Positions 59,584 through 64,000 of a stretch of 64,000 bases of DNA are shown one piece after another; within the stretch, counting starts at the first letter, position 1; every line of letters begins with the position of its first letter. Below the pieces are notes generated by a model. That model was given only the letters and a program-made list of their open reading frames with translations, was not told the origin of the DNA and ran no database searches. The position numbers were made by a program, and so were the translations under genes. Origin of the DNA: Lysinibacillus_B sp036662795 (lineage in GTDB: Bacteria > Bacillota > Bacilli > Bacillales_A > Planococcaceae); contig NZ_JBAFWZ010000001.1 of the NCBI RefSeq assembly GCF_036662795.1, positions 124,001-188,000 of the forward strand. Reading direction: 5' to 3'.

Positions 59584-62162
59584 TGCAAATTCATTTACCG
59601 CATGCTGCAATCATCCTTCTTATCGGTCCTTCGAATAGTGGCAAATCTCACTTTTTACAGAAGCTTGTTGAAGAAGGAACTATTTCTTCTTCAGAAATAG
59701 TAAGCTCAGATGCTTACCGGATTCTTGTTGGAGATCAGGATTTTATTGATTTTAATGGGAAGTCGAAGCGGGAATCAGAGTTATTGTATGAAAAATATAG
59801 TGCCTTATCGACCGAGGCCTTTCAGATGATGGAGCACGTCATTCTTGCTCGTGCAAAATTGAATCGACTAACTTTTGTTGATGCAACACATTTACAGGCA
59901 AAGGAGCGAGAGAAATACTTTAAAATCGCGAAACAACAGCATGTTCCTGTATATGGAATAGTATTTGATATAGCGCTTGATGTTCTTGTAGCACGAGATG
60001 GTAGTCGTGATAAGCCACGTGGTGTGAACCGTGTGAAGCAACAGTTCCGAAAACTACAGGATGAGAAAAGATTTATTAAAAAGGAGCCCTTCACACGTGT
60101 CTATACGGTGAAGGATGAACCGATTCAAATTATTCGTCATTCCTCTCCGCTAAACATTGAGATTGGGAATGGAATTGACATTATCGGTGATATCCATGGC
60201 TGTTATGATGAAATGATGGAGCTTATTCAGGAGTTAGGATACCTTGAGGTAGAGGGGCTTTATATTCATCCTGAAGGTAGGCGTTTAATGTCGGTTGGAG
60301 ATATTATGAGTCGGGGTCCGAAATCACTTGAAACGATGGAGTTTTGGTTAAAGCAAATTGAAGCAGGACTAAGCTTTATGACCGACAGTAATCATGGCTG
60401 GAAAATAGGTCGTTGGCTAGAAGGGCGTTCCGTCCAATTAGCACATGGAGATGAACTAGTACAACAGGAATTCTTACAGTATGAGCAAATGCATGGAGCG
60501 GAAACAACAAATGATTTGAAGCTTCGACTTTCAAAAATGCTATATAATGCTCCATCACATTATATTTTAATGGAAAACGGCATAGGAAAAGTGGTCGTAA
60601 CCCATGCAGGCATTCGGGATCGCTATATAGGCAAAACCTCATCACGAATTAAAGATTTTTGCCGTTATGGAGACATCGTAGAAGTGAACGAAAATGGCAA
60701 ACCAATTCGTGCAGACTGGTTTTTAGAACACAAAACGTCTGAGCTTATTGTTTGGGGGCACGATCCAAAAATAAATCCGTATAAGATTAATAACACAATT
60801 AATATCGACCAGGGGGTTGTATTTGGTGGTGAGTTAACCTCTTTTCGCTACCCTGAGCAAGCTTTTGTTGCAATAAAGGCGCATGCAAATTATGCAGGAA
60901 TAGATGGAAACCCTTTAGTTGAAGCTGAAGCTAAACGTTTCAACCCACCAAATATACAGTCGTTTTTGAATGGGTTCGATGTTGAAACGATGCACAGTGG
61001 GAAAATCCACATTGGAGAGGGGAATGCGAAGGCAGCGTTGGATACAATTTCACATTATACATTACCGCTTGAGCAGCTTATTTATATTCCACCAACGATG
61101 AGTCCAACACCCCAAACCTCTTCGTTAAACGATTATTTGGAGCATCCTGCTGAGGCGATTTCATACTATAAAAAACATGGAATTTCGAAGCTAATAGCAG
61201 AGAAAAAGCATATGGGAAGTCGAGCTGTTTTACTTCTATTTAAAAATGAAAAAGTAGCTCAATCAATGATTGATAAAGAAACACTTGGAATTATTTCAAC
61301 TCGAACGGGAAGAGCATTTTTTGAACAGAATGTCCAGCAGAAAATAGTAGGACAAATCCATGAGGAATTGCTAACTAAACAATATTTTGACAAAATGAAC
61401 ACTGATTTTGTGTTATTAGATGCAGAAATCCTTCCATGGAACTTAAAAGCGCAGTCATTGATTGATGAACAGTATGCACACGTAGCAGAGCATGCAATGA
61501 TGGATCGTCAAAAAATCCTCCAAAAATTACAAGAAACAAAGAATTTGGATGTTTCCCATTGGCTAGCTGAGTATGAAGAGCTAGTTCGCAATGCAGTTCG
61601 CTTTGATGCAGTGTATCAAAATTATTGCTGGCCGGTTGATGATTTATCGGCTATTAAAATTGCCCCGTTCCATGTACTTGCCCATAGCGATGAAACATGC
61701 TTCCACAAACCACATACATGGCATATGGAAATGAATCGTTTATTCGCACAGCATTCTAAGCTGTTTATTGAAACAGAATATAAGCTAATTGAAACAGAGC
61801 AGGACGTAGCATCTGTTATTAGCTGGTGGGAAGAAATGACAGCCGTTGGTCATGAGGGCATTGTGATTAAACCGTTAGAATTTATACCAAAAAATAAAGG
61901 GAAATTAGTGCAGCCAGCCATTAAAGTAAGAGGGCGAGAATATTTACGTATTATATATGGGATGGATTATACAGACACGGAGCAGCTAGCACAACTGAAA
62001 AAACGTAACCCGAGCAAGAAAATGAAGCATGCCTTACAGGAATTCTCGCTCGGCCTAGAGGGAATAGAGCGTTTTGTGCGCGGTGAAAGTACAGCACGTA
62101 TCCATGAATGTGTGCTCGCTATTCTTGCACTAGAAAGTGATGCTGTAGACCCAAGATTATAA
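59583..62162 (+). CDS. pnkp: Polynucleotide kinase-phosphatase-ligase Pnkp
   Basis: The 859-residue trifunctional RNA repair enzyme has three domains. The kinase (about 1-175) has P-loop GPSNSGKS with K21-S22. The metallophosphatase (about 195-420) has D203/H205 in GDIHG, D240/R244 in GDIMSRGP, SNHGWK, VVTHAG and VWGHDPK. The adenylyltransferase (about 500-859) has the nucleophile Lys542 in EKKHMGSRAV, DFVLLDAEILPW, HEGIVIKP and IKVRGREYLRIIYG. It heals and seals RNA breaks together with Hen1. In the phosphatase motif Ser243 replaces the Asp usual in GD-x-x-DRG. The ATG is at 59583, with GGGAGG upstream. The operon ends at the terminator near 62170. Confidence 0.95.
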   Translation: MQIHLPHAAIILLIGPSNSGKSHFLQKLVEEGTISSSEIVSSDAYRILVGDQDFIDFNGKSKRESELLYEKYSALSTEAFQMMEHVILARAKLNRLTFVDATHLQAKEREKYFKIAKQQHVPVYGIVFDIALDVLVARDGSRDKPRGVNRVKQQFRKLQDEKRFIKKEPFTRVYTVKDEPIQIIRHSSPLNIEIGNGIDIIGDIHGCYDEMMELIQELGYLEVEGLYIHPEGRRLMSVGDIMSRGPKSLETMEFWLKQIEAGLSFMTDSNHGWKIGRWLEGRSVQLAHGDELVQQEFLQYEQMHGAETTNDLKLRLSKMLYNAPSHYILMENGIGKVVVTHAGIRDRYIGKTSSRIKDFCRYGDIVEVNENGKPIRADWFLEHKTSELIVWGHDPKINPYKINNTINIDQGVVFGGELTSFRYPEQAFVAIKAHANYAGIDGNPLVEAEAKRFNPPNIQSFLNGFDVETMHSGKIHIGEGNAKAALDTISHYTLPLEQLIYIPPTMSPTPQTSSLNDYLEHPAEAISYYKKHGISKLIAEKKHMGSRAVLLLFKNEKVAQSMIDKETLGIISTRTGRAFFEQNVQQKIVGQIHEELLTKQYFDKMNTDFVLLDAEILPWNLKAQSLIDEQYAHVAEHAMMDRQKILQKLQETKNLDVSHWLAEYEELVRNAVRFDAVYQNYCWPVDDLSAIKIAPFHVLAHSDETCFHKPHTWHMEMNRLFAQHSKLFIETEYKLIETEQDVASVISWWEEMTAVGHEGIVIKPLEFIPKNKGKLVQPAIKVRGREYLRIIYGMDYTDTEQLAQLKKRNPSKKMKHALQEFSLGLEGIERFVRGESTARIHECVLAILALESDAVDPRL

Positions 62163-62166
62163 AAAC

Positions 62167-62206
62167 AAAAGAGAGATCCCTATTATTTGGGGATTCTCTC
62201 TTTTTT
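62167..62206. terminator. Bidirectional terminator between pnkp and uspA
   Basis: AAAAGAGAGATCCC pairs with GGGGATTCTCTCTTTT, with a one-base bulge, followed by T-rich sequence on both strands. Confidence 0.85.
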
Positions 62207-62210
62207 AAAA

Positions 62211-62630
62211 TCATTTTACAATAAGGGCAGGGCAGTTTACACGTTTCATCACCTTATGTGAAACACTACCTAAAACCATTTCTTGGAGTGAATTTAAACC
62301 TCGGCTACCGATTACTACTAAGTCTACTCCATTATTGTTTGCATATTTGACAATTTCAGGTCCCGGTATCCCCTTTAATATTTCTACCTTGTATTGAATT
62401 TGTGCGTCTTTAAATACTTGCTCTACTAAAGTTATTTTTTTTCGACGCTCTAAAAATAAGGTTTCGGCTGATGAAGAATAAAGAACCTCGGTTTTACTCT
62501 TTTCAAAATGGGCTACATAGATAACCGTTACAACAGTATGACTGCAAAGCTTTGCAATTTTTGCTGCCTCCCTCGCTGCACGTAAAGCATTTTCAGAGCC
62601 ATCAGCGGCTAGTAATATATGGTTATACAT
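62211..62630 (-). CDS. UspA-family universal stress protein
   Basis: The 139-residue protein has the single Usp domain with the ATP-binding motif VIGSRGLNSLQEMVLGSVSHKV (G-2x-G-9x-G-S/T), quoted here with its key parts GSRG and LGSVS. The N-terminal Asp in LLAADGSENA is kept. It lies 13 bp downstream of the SulP gene, a recurrent pairing suggesting that it modulates the transporter. Confidence 0.88.
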   Translation of the reverse strand: MYNHILLAADGSENALRAAREAAKIAKLCSHTVVTVIYVAHFEKSKTEVLYSSSAETLFLERRKKITLVEQVFKDAQIQYKVEILKGIPGPEIVKYANNNGVDLVVIGSRGLNSLQEMVLGSVSHKVMKRVNCPALIVK

Positions 62631-62643
62631 TTCATTTCCCCCT

Positions 62644-64000
62644 TTAATTTATAGGAAATCCTGTTATTTTTTTGAACAGCTGCTCACTTGAATGATCGAG
62701 TCCAGAAAAATGCACCTCATTCTCATTTGCCTGTAATAAATCACGTACTTTTAATAGGGCACCGACTGCTGAATCGTCCCATACTTTACATGAGGAAAAA
62801 TTAATTTCTATAGTCGAATTTTTTGTACTACATTGTTTGAAGTAAGCAATAAATCCTTCAGTTGAAGCGAAAAATAGTTGACCATTTACTTCGAATGTAC
62901 CTTCGCTTGATTGTTTGATAGTCACAGTTGAAATTTTTGAAACAAAGAACATAGCACTTACTAAAACACCCGAAACGACACCTATGGCTAGATTATGTGT
63001 ATATAAGACGACGCCAACTGTTAATAGCATGACAAATACATCCTGCTTTGGTGCTGTCACCATGTATTTAAAGGAATTCCAGTCAAACTGTGTAATACAA
63101 ACGACAACCATTACGCCTGCTAAAACGGGCATCGGAATTTGAATAACATAGTCGCCAAGAACTAAGATTAAAAACATTAAAAATGCACCTGCAACGAATG
63201 TAGAAAGACGACCACGGGCACCCGATTTTACATTGATGATAGATTGCCCAATCATCGCACATCCTGCCATTCCACCGAAAAAGCCATTGATGATATTTGC
63301 AATACCTTGTCCACGTGCTTCAGCATTTTTATCGCTTCCTGTGTCTGTCATATCATCTAATATAGCTGCCGTCAGTAGGGATTCCATTAATCCAACAACA
63401 GCTAACGCTAGAGAGTAGGGTAAAATAATCTTCAGCGTTTCTAAATTAAGCGGTACATCGGGAATAAAGAAAGAAGGTAAGGATTGTGTGATAGATCCCA
63501 TATCTCCAACTGTCTTTAAATCAATCCCCATATAGACAACGGCAATTGATAAAATTACTACTGCAATAAGCGGAGCCGGAATACCTTTAATAAATATTGG
63601 AATGATATAAATAATGGCAATTGTTAAAAGTAAAAACAACCATGTTATAGCACTTTCACCTAGAAAATGTGGTGTTTGTGCAATAAAAACTAAAATCGCT
63701 AAAGAGTTTACGAAGCCAAGCATAACTGCATTCGGTATAAACTTCATAAAACGAGCTATTTTAAATAGACCAAATAAGACTTGAATGATCCCTGTTAATA
63801 CCGTTGCTGCAAGTAAATATTGTAGGCCATGATCCTTGACTAGTGAGACGATTACAAGGGCCATAGCACCGGTTGCTGCCGATATCATAGCTGGTCTTCC
63901 ACCTACAAAGCTAATTGTTACTGCTATAACAAAAGAGGCATATAACCCAACCATAGGATCTACACCGGCTAAAATAGAAAAAGCGATTGCTTCTGGAATT
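62644..64000 (-). CDS. SulP-family anion transporter with STAS domain (5' end beyond window)
   Basis: At least 451 residues are visible. The frame continues to the right edge through IPEAIAFSILAGVDPMVGLY, the SulP signature, so the N-terminus is missing. About ten helices are followed by a C-terminal STAS domain (about the last 95 residues, IEINFSSCKVWDDSAVGALL). SulP proteins carry sulfate, bicarbonate or other anions by symport or exchange. The bacterial subgroup that pairs with UspA is often annotated as a sulfate permease or BicA-like, and the ion is not readable here. Confidence 0.9.
   Translation of the reverse strand, partial: IPEAIAFSILAGVDPMVGLYASFVIAVTISFVGGRPAMISAATGAMALVIVSLVKDHGLQYLLAATVLTGIIQVLFGLFKIARFMKFIPNAVMLGFVNSLAILVFIAQTPHFLGESAITWLFLLLTIAIIYIIPIFIKGIPAPLIAVVILSIAVVYMGIDLKTVGDMGSITQSLPSFFIPDVPLNLETLKIILPYSLALAVVGLMESLLTAAILDDMTDTGSDKNAEARGQGIANIINGFFGGMAGCAMIGQSIINVKSGARGRLSTFVAGAFLMFLILVLGDYVIQIPMPVLAGVMVVVCITQFDWNSFKYMVTAPKQDVFVMLLTVGVVLYTHNLAIGVVSGVLVSAMFFVSKISTVTIKQSSEGTFEVNGQLFFASTEGFIAYFKQCSTKNSTIEINFSSCKVWDDSAVGALLKVRDLLQANENEVHFSGLDHSSEQLFKKITGFPIN

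Noticed and set aside
1..64000. CRISPR array, rRNA or tRNA genes
   Set aside because: No regularly spaced direct repeats and no tRNA-like cloverleaf or rRNA signature were noticed on reading either strand. A covariance scan was not possible.

Overview
The window is chromosomal DNA of a low-GC Gram-positive bacterium of the order Bacillales, most likely a Planococcaceae/Lysinibacillus-Solibacillus type organism. The evidence is the strong AGGAGG-type ribosome binding sites, the AT-rich codon use, and many genes recognisable as Bacillus yxxX families (YqhV, YhaQP, YheIH, CcdA-YneI-CcdC-YneK, YvrJ, PncA, MetI/MetC, YthAB-type cytochrome bd with CydS). No rRNA, tRNA, prophage or CRISPR array was seen. 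Genus assignment is inference.

Layout. 0-9.3 kb: the end of a sensor kinase, a YqhV protein, CorA, a succinyl/acetyl-CoA transferase, an aminotransferase, an EamA exporter, a MASE3-GGDEF-EAL protein and a cell-wall amidase. 9.3-18.5 kb: a soluble PAS-MCP protein, an ABC-2 exporter (yhaQP type), a heterodimeric multidrug ABC exporter (yheI/yheH type), RarD and a divergent GIY-YIG-like protein. 18.5-22.8 kb: cytochrome biogenesis genes (ccdA, yneI, ccdC, yneK), a small DUF1659-DUF2922-YvrJ cluster and a Sco lipoprotein.

22.8-37.2 kb is the most interesting region, a sulfide and respiration locus: cydDC (minus), then sqr-DUF1641-cstB, an NreBC-like two-component system, a candidate small RNA, an apparently inserted marR-metallo-beta-lactamase pair, and tauE-small ORF-cydA-cydB-cydS. 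Four copies of a 16-bp palindrome, TAGGGG-N4-CCCCTA (two perfect, two with one mismatch), sit upstream of cydDC, sqr, the small RNA and tauE-cydABS. In every case a -10-like hexamer starts 24 bp past the palindrome edge (23 bp between them). I read this as one regulon driven by the locally encoded response regulator, coupling sulfide oxidation to a bd-type oxidase. The candidate small RNA carries a C-rich segment with 10 nt of perfect complementarity to the ccdA ribosome binding site 12 kb away.

37.2-45 kb: metC/metI, mscL, a transglycosylase, a YeaQ-type membrane protein, pncA, a 35-residue membrane peptide, and an overlapping pair encoding a PLP alanine-racemase-like protein and a sugar-lactone oxidase. 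45-56.2 kb: the branched-chain amino acid operon ilvE-ilvD-[T-box]-ilvB-ilvH-ilvC-leuA-leuB-leuC-leuD. The T-box lies inside the cluster, between ilvD and ilvB.

56.2-64 kb: a small acidic protein, and a NERD-domain gene split by a 256-bp insertion with inverted ends and a 9-bp target duplication. A cluster of GC-rich dispersed repeats follows, then the Hen1-Pnkp RNA repair pair and a UspA-SulP operon that runs off the right edge.
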